DNA of 64,000 nucleotides from Parabacteroides chongii (GTDB lineage Bacteria > Bacteroidota > Bacteroidia > Bacteroidales > Tannerellaceae), in contig NZ_CP120849.1 in the NCBI RefSeq assembly GCF_029581355.1, positions 4,682,501 through 4,746,500 on the forward strand, given 5' to 3'. The stretch's first letter is position 1. Each line of letters starts with the position of its first letter. Positions 1 to 9,022 of this stretch are shown in pieces. Under the pieces are notes generated by a model that did no database searches, had not been told where the DNA came from, and worked only from the letters and a program-made list of their open reading frames with translations. Both the position numbers and the translations under genes were made by a program.

Positions 1-701
1 TCATTTTCAAAAAAAGCAATACGTTCTTCATAAGCGCTAATGAAATCTAATTTGAGAACCTTTTTTTGGTTAGCCATGATACTCTCTGAATTTTTATAAT
101 AATAATAATAAGGTGTATTCACATATAAAATACGACTACTCCTATAATATAATTTCCAAGTCGTAGCATCATCTTCATTAACCTTACCTATAGGCATTCT
201 AATTCCTTTCCACAATTCACTACGATATAATTTCCCCCACACAATAATCTTCTGAACACTACTGCAAAATATAGAGTGATTATCAAAACGACGAACAGAA
301 GTTTCTTTTTTAATAGAAGGAAAAACATCTTCTCTCCCCCTTAAAAAAGAAAATTGTACAATATCTGCATTTTCTTTCTCTGCTAATAGTAAAGTATCTT
401 GAAGTGTATCAGAATGAATAAAATCATCACTATCCAAAAAAGTTACATAATCACCAGACAAGTACTCTAGCCCTACATTGCGTGCAGATGACAATCCTCC
501 GTTCTCTTTGTGAATCACTCTAATACGTCCATCAGCTTTAGCATAGTTATCACAAATAATAGGACACTTATCAGGTGAACCATCATCAACAAGAATTAAT
601 TCCCAATTTGAATAAGTTTGAGCTAATACACTATTTATACAACGATATATATATTTTTCTACTTTATAGACTGGAACTATAATTGTAATTTTGGACTGCA
701 T
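1..701 (-). CDS. Glycosyltransferase family 2 (partial, C-terminus outside window)
   Basis: Translation from the ATG at 699-701 gives 233 residues running off the left edge. It has the GT-A signature of inverting family 2 transferases: an IIVPVYK strand at about residues 7-13, the DDGSP nucleotide-binding loop at 39-43, and the metal-binding DSDD motif at 90-93. It probably adds one sugar to a lipid-linked repeat unit at the cytoplasmic membrane. It is the last visible gene of the polysaccharide operon, 38 bp after the EpsG-like gene, and is A+T rich like its neighbours. Donor and acceptor cannot be read from sequence, and further genes may follow beyond base 1. Confidence 0.9.
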   Translation of the reverse strand, partial: MQSKITIIVPVYKVEKYIYRCINSVLAQTYSNWELILVDDGSPDKCPIICDNYAKADGRIRVIHKENGGLSSARNVGLEYLSGDYVTFLDSDDFIHSDTLQDTLLLAEKENADIVQFSFLRGREDVFPSIKKETSVRRFDNHSIFCSSVQKIIVWGKLYRSELWKGIRMPIGKVNEDDATTWKLYYRSSRILYVNTPYYYYYKNSESIMANQKKVLKLDFISAYEERIAFFEN

Positions 702-719
702 ATATTAAGTTTTATATGA

Positions 720-760
720 TTTTTCCCATTTTTATTTTATCAATAAAAAAATGGGAAAAA
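720..760. other. Perfect 14-bp stem-loop between operon genes
   Basis: Bases 720-733 (five T, CCCA, five T) pair perfectly with 747-760, leaving a 13-nt loop. The hairpin overlaps the last codons of the EpsG-like gene and lies just upstream of the GT2 start. No T tract follows on either strand, so it is not a standard terminator. It could stabilise the upstream message or attenuate the last genes. Confidence 0.45.
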
Positions 761-1816
761 GAACCGCGATGAAAGATATAACTGTAAAAAGAAACAAAAG
801 GGTATTAACATTAATACTGATAGATACCATACTGGCATATTACAAACTCTATAATTATAATCATTCATTATATTTTGAGTAGTTAATGCTAGTATAAATG
901 GTACAAACATCATATACCTCTGCACCATAAATATTCTATAATTAAACACAGCACACACACATATCAAAATAGAAACACTTAAAAAATAAAGGAAATCAGT
1001 TCTTTTATAAAGGATTGTGTTAATATACAATGCAAGAAGAGGGCCAAGCATCATTAACACAATGACAAATTTGAAGTATCCTTCGCTACCAACTGAATCC
1101 AAATAACTATCAGAATAGCTTTGTTGAAGTAATCCTAATCTTATTAAAAAACGTCCCAATAATTGTATCAACGATGTTGAACCCATTAAAGCCGCTATAC
1201 ATATAATTGTAATCCATACATTTCTATTCATCCGAGAAACTTGACTCAAGTTACTCTTGAATCGCCACGAAAACAATACGGCCAAAAACAATACTAAAAA
1301 TATAATTTTAATACCATCGTGGGCTAACGGAGCAGACAATAATAATATTCCTCCAATAAAATATATCTTTTTTAATCCAAAAGCTAGAGCCATTATAACC
1401 AATATAACCGCAAAGAAAAACCGAGAAACCGCAAAGAAAAGTGGACTCATAGATGTAAAAAGTATTATAAATGCAAATGTCTTATTTATTGTTATATTTG
1501 TATTTTTTCTCAATTTATTATTCCAAACATTGACAACAATTATCAATATTAAATAATAAACAAATGTCAATATAGCGATATAGGTTTTTGCATTAAGTCC
1601 AATTGATTGATGCAATATTGCATATACTGATTGATAAAGAAATGGTCTTCCTATAAGAGATTGACTTTCTATATATTCTGAGATATTGGTATCTTCTATA
1701 TAAGACAAATCATATAATTGAGCTTCCAAATCAACATATGCAGCATTAGGATTCACATTCAATACTACAAAAAAAGCTAGAAGAGGAAAAATATAAATTA
1801 AATTACAAACCTTCAT
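740..1816 (-). CDS. EpsG-like polysaccharide polymerase (Wzy-type)
   Basis: This 358-residue protein is almost entirely hydrophobic, with about ten predicted membrane spans and an N-terminal span directly after the start. The stretch with NAAYVDLEAQ and a short periplasmic segment ahead of the second span resembles the EpsG family, which supplies the Wzy-like polymerisation step for capsule or exopolysaccharide repeat units. It is the only polymerase candidate in the locus and sits beside a Wzx flippase, as expected for a Wzx/Wzy pathway. Wzy proteins diverge quickly, so the call rests on topology, length and context. Base composition is A+T rich. Confidence 0.75.
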   Translation of the reverse strand: MKVCNLIYIFPLLAFFVVLNVNPNAAYVDLEAQLYDLSYIEDTNISEYIESQSLIGRPFLYQSVYAILHQSIGLNAKTYIAILTFVYYLILIIVVNVWNNKLRKNTNITINKTFAFIILFTSMSPLFFAVSRFFFAVILVIMALAFGLKKIYFIGGILLLSAPLAHDGIKIIFLVLFLAVLFSWRFKSNLSQVSRMNRNVWITIICIAALMGSTSLIQLLGRFLIRLGLLQQSYSDSYLDSVGSEGYFKFVIVLMMLGPLLALYINTILYKRTDFLYFLSVSILICVCAVFNYRIFMVQRYMMFVPFILALTTQNIMNDYNYRVCNMPVWYLSVLMLIPFCFFLQLYLSSRFFFPFFY

Positions 1817-1857
1817 ATGAACTATTTAAAGATTATATAGAAACACATAATCATTCA

Positions 1858-3000
1858 TTAATAATAATATGCACTACCCGGCCCAAACAATATAGATTTT
1901 TCACTATCATTATTCATCAACGCCTGAGATAGTTTTACGAAGTTATTTGCAGCTACACGGTAATTCCAAATTTCACAAATAGAATAATAAGCCTGTTCTC
2001 CCATTTTTGATATTATTGATTTATCCTCAACAATCATATCTAAACATTTCATCAAGCCGTGATGAGAACCTTTATAGACTAATCCGTTTTTTCCTTGTTG
2101 GATAAGAAAAGGTGTAGAACCTGCATGTTCGTTCGCAACAACCAAACAACCACTATTCATCGCTTCATTTAGAACTGCTCCCCAACCTTCTTCACGACCA
2201 CTACTAAAAATATAAATATTTGCATATTCCATATATCGGCGAACTTCTTGCTCTGAACAAAAATTTTTAAAAAGAATATTTTCTTGAATTCCTAATTTAC
2301 GCGAAAGAGCTTCTACCTCTTTACGCTTCTTCCCCTCACCAATCATGGTAAGATGACAGCAAAGTCCTTTTTTAAGAAGATAATCTAATGTATATACCGC
2401 ATCTTCTGGATGCTTCCACCAAATCATTCGACCGACCCAAAGTAATTCAATCTTATCTGATGATTTAAGACTCATCACTGGTCCTTCATAGAATTTCATT
2501 GCTGGGAAATATCCCCATCTGAAACACTTAGACTTAGGAAATCCCAACAAAGCTAAATCTTCTGCTAAATAAGCACTTGCGCATAAAACATACAAAGACT
2601 TTTCTCGATAAAGAGTATAGTTTTTATAAATTGTATAAGCTGTTGTTGGAATAAATCGATGCCAAGTTCCATTTTTAAAAAAACGTTCTGAAAATCGAAA
2701 AGTCAATTTGTTGACTTTCATCCTAATCTTACAAAACTGGTTACTATTCGCCCCCATAATAGCCACATCACTTTTTTTTGCGAGCTCCTTCGCCATCATT
2801 AATTCAGCCTCACTTTCATAAGCTTTTATCACAAACGAATATTTCACATTCATATCCTCATAACCCATTTCAATACGCTCATAATCAATTTTTTGAGAGG
2901 CTACAAATTTAAAATTATCTAAACCTATTATATTGATGAATTCATTACAAAGAGAAAGTTGGTGATGATTCAGAAAATTAGAGTAGAATGTTATAGTCAT
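1858..3000 (-). CDS. Glycosyltransferase family 4 (GT-B fold)
   Basis: This 380-residue protein has a two-domain GT-B layout. The C-terminal half carries WVGRMIWWKHP, then EEGWGAVLNEAMNSG, the E-x7-E-type donor-sugar motif of retaining GT4 transferases, then NGLVY, which is typical of the end of the domain. It should transfer a hexose or similar sugar onto a growing repeat unit on the cytoplasmic face of the membrane. Its start overlaps the end of the pyruvyl transferase gene by 4 bp, which indicates translational coupling. Sugar specificity cannot be predicted. Confidence 0.88.
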   Translation of the reverse strand: MTITFYSNFLNHHQLSLCNEFINIIGLDNFKFVASQKIDYERIEMGYEDMNVKYSFVIKAYESEAELMMAKELAKKSDVAIMGANSNQFCKIRMKVNKLTFRFSERFFKNGTWHRFIPTTAYTIYKNYTLYREKSLYVLCASAYLAEDLALLGFPKSKCFRWGYFPAMKFYEGPVMSLKSSDKIELLWVGRMIWWKHPEDAVYTLDYLLKKGLCCHLTMIGEGKKRKEVEALSRKLGIQENILFKNFCSEQEVRRYMEYANIYIFSSGREEGWGAVLNEAMNSGCLVVANEHAGSTPFLIQQGKNGLVYKGSHHGLMKCLDMIVEDKSIISKMGEQAYYSICEIWNYRVAANNFVKLSQALMNNDSEKSILFGPGSAYYY

Positions 3001-4046
3001 ATTTCTAATGCCTTAAAGAGAAATTCTTTTGAAAAATTTCGCAAAGTTATTAATGTATTATCTAATGCAATATAATCAATCATATAGTCAGAGTTATTAA
3101 ATATTCCTTCTATATTCAGCATCTTAAACAACGATGCAAGACGAGTCGTTCCTCCCGACTGATTAGCATGAATAATAAATTGTTTATGAAATATCAAAGA
3201 AAAAACACATCCATGAAAAGAATCTGTAATTACACGATCTGCATACTTGATATACGACAACCAATCTTCAATAGACATCTGTATATTATTCCCTCTTAGA
3301 CTTTGTTCTATAATTGTATATCCTTTATTAATAAACGGAAGTATAGCTTTACGAAGACTTTCCCTATCACCTAACCAATAGACAAAAATATACTTCCCTA
3401 TAACTAATCTAGTTGAAGCCAACTTGTCATATTCTGTAACAGGCAATAAGAATGTAGGGTCTAACACATGAGTAGCATCCACATGCATATTCTCCTTACA
3501 AAGCTTTACCGCAGATTCCTCACGAACAGATACCGCTATAAAATCAGATACCCATTCTTGTATCTTAATAGTTGTTTCAAAAGTATACCGCCAGTCATCA
3601 TACCCTAGCGAAGCTGCATAGGCTATCTTTTTCGTCTTTGAATTCTTAGGTATAAAATCCAAAAAATATAATCCACCACGTGGTGAAGCAAAGTCTGCAC
3701 GCCATACTTGATCACTCCCTACTACAATAACATCAAAAATATTCTTGTCACAAACCTTCTTAAATTCCCAATCACTATAAATAGCTTTAGTCCGATGAAT
3801 ATGAGTATTGATAAATGAAGTTAATTTTCTCACTCGTATTCTGGCCTTCCAATATGGGGTAAAAGGAATCGCATTCAACATTGCAAGTGCCAACCTCTTT
3901 ATAACCCCTCTGTTATTACGGCGGTCAAGTATCACTACCTCAAAATCAAAATGCTGCAAATAAGTTTGCAAAGCAAAAGTTTGAAGAATACCTCCGTAAT
4001 TGTTTATCAAAGGATGAGTAAGAATTCCTATTTTCTTTTTAGACAT
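2997..4046 (-). CDS. Polysaccharide pyruvyl transferase family protein
   Basis: This 349-residue protein matches the CsaB/EpsO-like pyruvyl transferase family. It begins KKIGILTHPLINNYGG, has VVGSDQVWR in the middle, and has the late TDSFHGCVFSLIF motif with the family histidine. The family places pyruvate ketals, which are negative charges, on surface sugars, although members in iron-sulfur gene pairs may do related chemistry. It overlaps the upstream F420-hydrogenase-beta-like gene by 19 bp and the downstream GT4 by 4 bp, so the three are one translationally coupled unit. This pair is common in Bacteroidales capsule loci. Confidence 0.88.
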   Translation of the reverse strand: MSKKKIGILTHPLINNYGGILQTFALQTYLQHFDFEVVILDRRNNRGVIKRLALAMLNAIPFTPYWKARIRVRKLTSFINTHIHRTKAIYSDWEFKKVCDKNIFDVIVVGSDQVWRADFASPRGGLYFLDFIPKNSKTKKIAYAASLGYDDWRYTFETTIKIQEWVSDFIAVSVREESAVKLCKENMHVDATHVLDPTFLLPVTEYDKLASTRLVIGKYIFVYWLGDRESLRKAILPFINKGYTIIEQSLRGNNIQMSIEDWLSYIKYADRVITDSFHGCVFSLIFHKQFIIHANQSGGTTRLASLFKMLNIEGIFNNSDYMIDYIALDNTLITLRNFSKEFLFKALEI

Positions 4047-5173
4047 TTAAATAAACTATAAGTTAGAAAAACATTCCGTTGTACAAATGATTGTTTTAAT
4101 AGTCTGTTCACTATTTCGTTAACAGTCAAATCATTGCAACTATAGAATACTTTACGTTTTATTGTTTTTTTAGTTGGATAAACTAACGAAGGATTATCCA
4201 TGATAACATTTAGATAGTCAATAGAAGGAAAATAACCCACTTCTTTTAATAAGGATATTCCTTTTTGTGTATTTGCTAATACCACATTTATACCTTTATC
4301 ATCATCTATGACACAATCATCATATCGTTTTGCATTCCACAAATCTCCAAGAGTAATATCACTACCACTTGTGTTATTCTTAAATTTGCACGAGTAACAA
4401 GATTTTCTTAAAAATAACCCCGCTACAAATCCAGATAAAAATGAGTTTTTAACAGCAGGTTCAATGAAAATTTTTTCCCCAGTCAATGAATCTGTTATAG
4501 AAAAACAATAAGTTTTCCATCCTCTACATTTATCACGAAATGAAATATTATATGATGGCTTTAGATGAAAATTTTCAGAAAGGTAACGCTTCCATACAGA
4601 AGGACTTGGAACCCCATGACATATAATATCTACAGTCATAAGATTTTCATAATCGTAATTAAGAAATCTTCTGAGTCCCGCTATTTGACATGGAGTACCA
4701 CTAAACAGTACCTTACGACCTTGTTTTAAGAAAAATTGTGCTTGGATGAAACTTCTATCTATATGACTTTGTAAATATTTTGAACCTCGAAACAAAATAA
4801 GTTCTTCTTTCATTTCGATAAAATCGTGTATCACTCCAAATTCAGTATCAAATTTTGCTCCAAAAACAACTCCTTTTTGTTTCAATATTTTCTCTCCCAA
4901 TAAAGAAAATATACCACCAGAAGAACTCTCTAAACGAACTTCTTCGTTTGAATTTATTGCAGCAAACACTTTAATAGGAATACTAGAAATGTTAGAGTGA
5001 ATTACAGGACAAACCTTTTTACATAAACCACAATTTATACATAAATTTTCATCTATATATGGAAAAAGAAATCCCTCACAATCCACTTCTAATGTAATAC
5101 ATTTACGTGGACATCGTTGCACACAAGCCTCACATCCACAGCAGTCTTCACTCTTTAACACTAACTTTTTCAT
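4028..5173 (-). CDS. Coenzyme F420 hydrogenase/dehydrogenase beta-like Fe-S protein
   Basis: This 381-residue protein opens with two 4Fe-4S ferredoxin clusters, CCGCEACVQRCP at about 11-22 and CINCGLCKKVCP at about 45-56. The FrhB-like N- and C-terminal domains follow, with SSGGIFS, FSGTPCQIAGLR, CHGVPSP and a further Cys pair in CYSCKFK. Family members are flavin/Fe-S redox proteins. In capsule loci they accompany pyruvyl transferases, and their exact reaction is unsettled. True F420 use is unlikely here because Bacteroidales are not known to make F420. The gene overlaps its neighbours on both sides (4 bp upstream, 19 bp downstream). Confidence 0.85.
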   Translation of the reverse strand: MKKLVLKSEDCCGCEACVQRCPRKCITLEVDCEGFLFPYIDENLCINCGLCKKVCPVIHSNISSIPIKVFAAINSNEEVRLESSSGGIFSLLGEKILKQKGVVFGAKFDTEFGVIHDFIEMKEELILFRGSKYLQSHIDRSFIQAQFFLKQGRKVLFSGTPCQIAGLRRFLNYDYENLMTVDIICHGVPSPSVWKRYLSENFHLKPSYNISFRDKCRGWKTYCFSITDSLTGEKIFIEPAVKNSFLSGFVAGLFLRKSCYSCKFKNNTSGSDITLGDLWNAKRYDDCVIDDDKGINVVLANTQKGISLLKEVGYFPSIDYLNVIMDNPSLVYPTKKTIKRKVFYSCNDLTVNEIVNRLLKQSFVQRNVFLTYSLFKCLKRK

Positions 5174-6693
5174 ACCCTTTTTATTAACATATTGATGGGA
5201 CGAGTGAACAAATTTCGTTCATATTTATTCATACTTATAAATCCAAAAAGAGGTACATACAATAAGGTAAATATTATTGCTGAATAAATAAAAGTAGATA
5301 TGTTATCCAAGTTTATACTTAAACTATTTATGCAAAATATACAAATAGGAACAAAAACAACAGGCATGACTGACATCTTTATTATTTCATACCAAAATTT
5401 TCGAATATCTATTTTTTGCTTCTTTTTATAATAAATATTCATAAGTAAACCTTGACCAAGTAACAATGCACCAGCTGTCGCATAGGCACATCCTATAGCC
5501 CCCCATCTTCTAGCTCCATAAATTGAGAATAAAGAACTAAAAATAGCAATAACTACATAGCTAATTGCTCTGAAACGCATTTGATTTCGGGCTTGAAGTA
5601 TAGTAATTCCTAGATTTTGAATCATAGGGGGTAATAAAGTAAAAAAAAACAGTAACGATATATAATATGCTTCTTCATAAGCTTCACCGGCCCAAATTCT
5701 TATAAAAGATTGTCCAAATATGATAAAAGCACTAAGAATAAAAGACATGATAATATACTGAATCCTTCCAGTACGGATAAATAAATCTGAAATTTCTTTA
5801 TTTGAATTACTAGTAGAAACCATAGCTGTTACTTTTGGTAAAAATACACCACTGATAGATGTAGAGAACATCATAAACATATGGGTTAGTTGAATTGCAA
5901 CAGAATAAATAGCAACTACCACTGTACCCTTGAAAATACCAAGTACAAACTGTCCCGTACTCCAATATATTCTATCCATTATCACACTTAAGAAAATCCA
6001 AAAACTATATATTGATATTTCTTTTAGCAAAATAGGGTTAAATACTCCAAATTTTATTTTTATATTCAGTTTTGAATAACAATAAAATAAATTGATTAGT
6101 AACGTAAAAATATTGAATAAAGTAGTTACTACTACCATCGCAACAGCTTTATACCCTATCGATAACAATAATACCATCACTAGTGGATTTAAAATTGTTC
6201 TAACAATGCTTACAATCCGTTGAAATGCAAATTTTTCATATGCAGTCATAATACTTCCCCAAATACTCATCGGAAAAGTAAATGCTAGATTAAAAGTCAT
6301 TAACCATAACATTATTTGCATCTTACAAGCCTCATCTTCAGTCATGTTTAATGAAAACAAATCCTCTACATTAATAGCCAATATACTACCGACTATGACT
6401 GCAATAAGTCCAAGGCCTACATATAAAGCTAAGAACATTCCAAACATTTCCTGTTGCTCACGAACATTTCCTTCAGCTCTAAATTTGGCAGTATAACGTA
6501 CAATAGCATTGCCAAAACCAAGATCAAGCACTGTAAGGTAAGCTATTATGGAAGCTGCTAATGAATAAAGACCATATTCTGCTTGCCCCAACATTCGAAG
6601 CATATAAGGTGCATATATTAATCCTATCACCATATTTAAAGCAATAGAAACATAACTTAGTGCAGCCCCTACTTTTAACTGATTAATAGCCAT
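5170..6693 (-). CDS. Wzx-type oligosaccharide flippase
   Basis: This 507-residue integral membrane protein has about 14 hydrophobic spans, matching the MATE/MVF-type polysaccharide flippase family. The N-terminus (VGAALSYVSIALNM, then YAPYMLRMLGQAEYGLY) is characteristic. It should flip the undecaprenyl-linked repeat unit across the inner membrane for polymerisation by the EpsG-like protein. It lies 8 bp after the GT4 gene and overlaps the Fe-S gene by 4 bp. Composition is A+T rich. Confidence 0.9.
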   Translation of the reverse strand: MAINQLKVGAALSYVSIALNMVIGLIYAPYMLRMLGQAEYGLYSLAASIIAYLTVLDLGFGNAIVRYTAKFRAEGNVREQQEMFGMFLALYVGLGLIAVIVGSILAINVEDLFSLNMTEDEACKMQIMLWLMTFNLAFTFPMSIWGSIMTAYEKFAFQRIVSIVRTILNPLVMVLLLSIGYKAVAMVVVTTLFNIFTLLINLFYCYSKLNIKIKFGVFNPILLKEISIYSFWIFLSVIMDRIYWSTGQFVLGIFKGTVVVAIYSVAIQLTHMFMMFSTSISGVFLPKVTAMVSTSNSNKEISDLFIRTGRIQYIIMSFILSAFIIFGQSFIRIWAGEAYEEAYYISLLFFFTLLPPMIQNLGITILQARNQMRFRAISYVVIAIFSSLFSIYGARRWGAIGCAYATAGALLLGQGLLMNIYYKKKQKIDIRKFWYEIIKMSVMPVVFVPICIFCINSLSINLDNISTFIYSAIIFTLLYVPLFGFISMNKYERNLFTRPINMLIKRV

Positions 6694-6701
6694 TTTTCCA
6701 C

Positions 6702-7910
6702 TTATTGTAAAATTCCTTTATATAATTCTATGTATTTCTTATAATTAACTTCTTTTTTGTATTCAGACAAAATCCATTTAACCAAACCTTCAGAATAATT
6801 ATGCTGCTTATCATTTTTAATCTTTCTAATACCAGTTAATAATGCAATAACATCTCCTGTTTTTACACATTCACCATATTGCTTATTCACTGTTTCTGTT
6901 ACTCCTGTATTAGCAAACGAAATAACAGGAGTGCCACAAGCTTGCGCTTCCATGTTGATAGTCGGTAGAGAATCTTCTCGTGTACAATTTACAAAAACAT
7001 CAGCCATTGAATATAATTTAGCTAATTCTTCTTTACTCGAAGTATAACCTATAACCTTGACATTATTTGGCAATTCTATCGACCTCTTATCATAACCAAA
7101 CAGCAATAGAACCATATCACTATCAAAACCTGCAACAAAAGTTTTTAAAACATCTTTATTTATTGTACTCAACCATTTAGTTACAGGTCCAAGTAATACG
7201 AACTTATCTTCAAGACCATATTGTTTTCTGATATTAGAAGGTGTCGGTTTGAAAACCATAGTATCTATACCATTATGAATACTCATGCAATGTATGTTTT
7301 TAAAAACTGACTTCTTTCCTTCTTTTGTAATCCAATCAGAAACGCCTACTACAGTCAAATTTTTAATTGCATTGAGATACTTATATCTATCCATCAAGAT
7401 TTCATGGGATTTATCATACAAATAAGCTGGTGTATCCTGTTTTTTCTTAGGACAATTTCCACATTGCTCTTGCCATTTAAAGCAATTCATATCAGTATAA
7501 TGAAAACAACCACCTGTAAAGAACCAACAATCATGCATAGTAATCACTGTCGCAATATTATGTTTAGCAATATAACGTAATAACATATTTAAATTGATGT
7601 AATTACTATGCAAGTTATGAAGATGGATTACATCTGGTTGTATTTTATCAATATACTTCAATAGTTTCAATGTAGGCAGAAATGAGAAATAAGCCTGTTT
7701 ACCATTTATTCTACATAACAAAGCATGTAGCTTATTACTTACAATATTGCCAATCTTATAGCCATTTTTTATTTCATGCTGTGGTATCCTTGAAATTGCA
7801 TAAGCAACATGACACTCAATCCCATTCTCTTCACAACATTGTTGTAAATCCTGAACAATGGTACCAGTGCTTCCATTAGCATAAGTTGCATTAATTTGAA
7901 GTACTTTCAT
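6702..7910 (-). CDS. Glycosyltransferase family 4 (GT-B fold)
   Basis: This 402-residue GT-B protein has an N-terminal acceptor domain with HLHNLHSNY and TMHDCWFFTGGC, a Cys-rich insertion (CFKWQEQCGNC), and a C-terminal donor domain ending EDSLPTINMEAQACGTPVI. Transferases of this architecture often initiate side chains or add fucose or glucose in colanic-acid-like pathways, but specificity is not predictable. It is the first gene of the A+T-rich, strain-variable part of the operon. A 53-bp gap without an obvious promoter separates it from the upstream phosphatase-fold gene. Confidence 0.88.
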   Translation of the reverse strand: MKVLQINATYANGSTGTIVQDLQQCCEENGIECHVAYAISRIPQHEIKNGYKIGNIVSNKLHALLCRINGKQAYFSFLPTLKLLKYIDKIQPDVIHLHNLHSNYINLNMLLRYIAKHNIATVITMHDCWFFTGGCFHYTDMNCFKWQEQCGNCPKKKQDTPAYLYDKSHEILMDRYKYLNAIKNLTVVGVSDWITKEGKKSVFKNIHCMSIHNGIDTMVFKPTPSNIRKQYGLEDKFVLLGPVTKWLSTINKDVLKTFVAGFDSDMVLLLFGYDKRSIELPNNVKVIGYTSSKEELAKLYSMADVFVNCTREDSLPTINMEAQACGTPVISFANTGVTETVNKQYGECVKTGDVIALLTGIRKIKNDKQHNYSEGLVKWILSEYKKEVNYKKYIELYKGILQ

Positions 7911-7963
7911 TATATAACTGTTGATTTCTTTTCAAAAACTTCTCATTGTATCCGTTGGTGAGA

Positions 7964-9013
7964 TTAATTCACAAATCCTTTCCAAACTACCATATTATGG
8001 TCACTATAAGACGTCTCCGGAGAATAGCACTCTCTCCCTTTCAACGACTCCGAATAAAAAATATAATCTATCCTCCAAAGCTTATACAACTGTCGGAATG
8101 TATATTGATACCCACTTCCACATTCCCGAAAGCCATCAGTCAACCCTTTTCGAACCTGATGGTATGCATAAGAAGCCGGTGTATCATTGAAATCTCCGCA
8201 AACAAGTACAGGATAAGGAGAATTTTCAATCTCTGTACGGATTGTATTTGCTTGGTCTGCCCGTTTCCGGTTATTGCGATTCATCTGTAGAAACAATTCT
8301 TTGATGGCTTTCATACGGATCTTAAACTCTTTATTAGGCGCAATGATTCTACCTATATAAGCATTGACGCTTGTCGTCTCAAAATGATTGTTGATTACGC
8401 GGATGTATTGATTGTTTATCCGTACATCAGCTATCAATGACATGTTCTGAGAATTTTCATAATAAAGAGCCTTTACCGAATGGATGGGGTAACGGCTGTA
8501 AATCGTTGTTGGTAAATGGTCGGTACGCCGGCTGATATATTTATACAAAACATAATCAAAGGCGTATCGGATACTGTCACGGTGGTAATAACCATCGCCG
8601 GGTGCTTCCTGAAAGCAGACAATATCGGGCTGAAGCTCCTTTATATAAGCGGCAGCTTCATTCATTGTGTACTTCTTGCCCCAATAAAAATGACTGGTAT
8701 TGTAAGTAACGACAGTCAATGGGGTTCCTTCCGAGTCTGCTACTTCTTGCTGATTCCAGAAAGGCAGTTGATAAACTGCCAGCAAATAATTGGTGTGGAG
8801 CAAAATGGCAAAGAGAGAAATAGAACATCTCCATTTTTTCTTTGTGAACAATTGTATGACTCCCATCAACAGATTGGCGGCCAATATCGGCCAAACAGCT
8901 AAAGTCAGAAGAGAAAGCCAAATACAAATTCCTTCAACATAGCGTCCTCCGATAAAACAGAGGATGGATAATACAACAAAGAATATCTGGAAAAAGTTAT
9001 TTAAACTTTTCAC
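7964..9013 (-). CDS. Membrane-anchored endonuclease/exonuclease/phosphatase family protein
   Basis: Three hydrophobic segments occupy roughly residues 1-85 of 349. An EEP-fold catalytic domain follows, with VCFQEAPG (metal-binding Glu), NNHFETT, CGDFNDTP (catalytic Asp/Asn) and a terminal YSDHNMVV (catalytic His). The topology suggests a hydrolase facing the periplasm and acting on a phosphodiester or phospholipid-like bond; nuclease activity is not implied. It lies 9 bp after the epimerase/dehydratase gene. Its G+C-richer composition places it with the conserved backbone rather than the variable capsule block. Its role in polysaccharide export is unknown. Confidence 0.83.
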   Translation of the reverse strand: MKSLNNFFQIFFVVLSILCFIGGRYVEGICIWLSLLTLAVWPILAANLLMGVIQLFTKKKWRCSISLFAILLHTNYLLAVYQLPFWNQQEVADSEGTPLTVVTYNTSHFYWGKKYTMNEAAAYIKELQPDIVCFQEAPGDGYYHRDSIRYAFDYVLYKYISRRTDHLPTTIYSRYPIHSVKALYYENSQNMSLIADVRINNQYIRVINNHFETTSVNAYIGRIIAPNKEFKIRMKAIKELFLQMNRNNRKRADQANTIRTEIENSPYPVLVCGDFNDTPASYAYHQVRKGLTDGFRECGSGYQYTFRQLYKLWRIDYIFYSESLKGRECYSPETSYSDHNMVVWKGFVN

Positions 9014-9022
9014 TCTGTGTCT

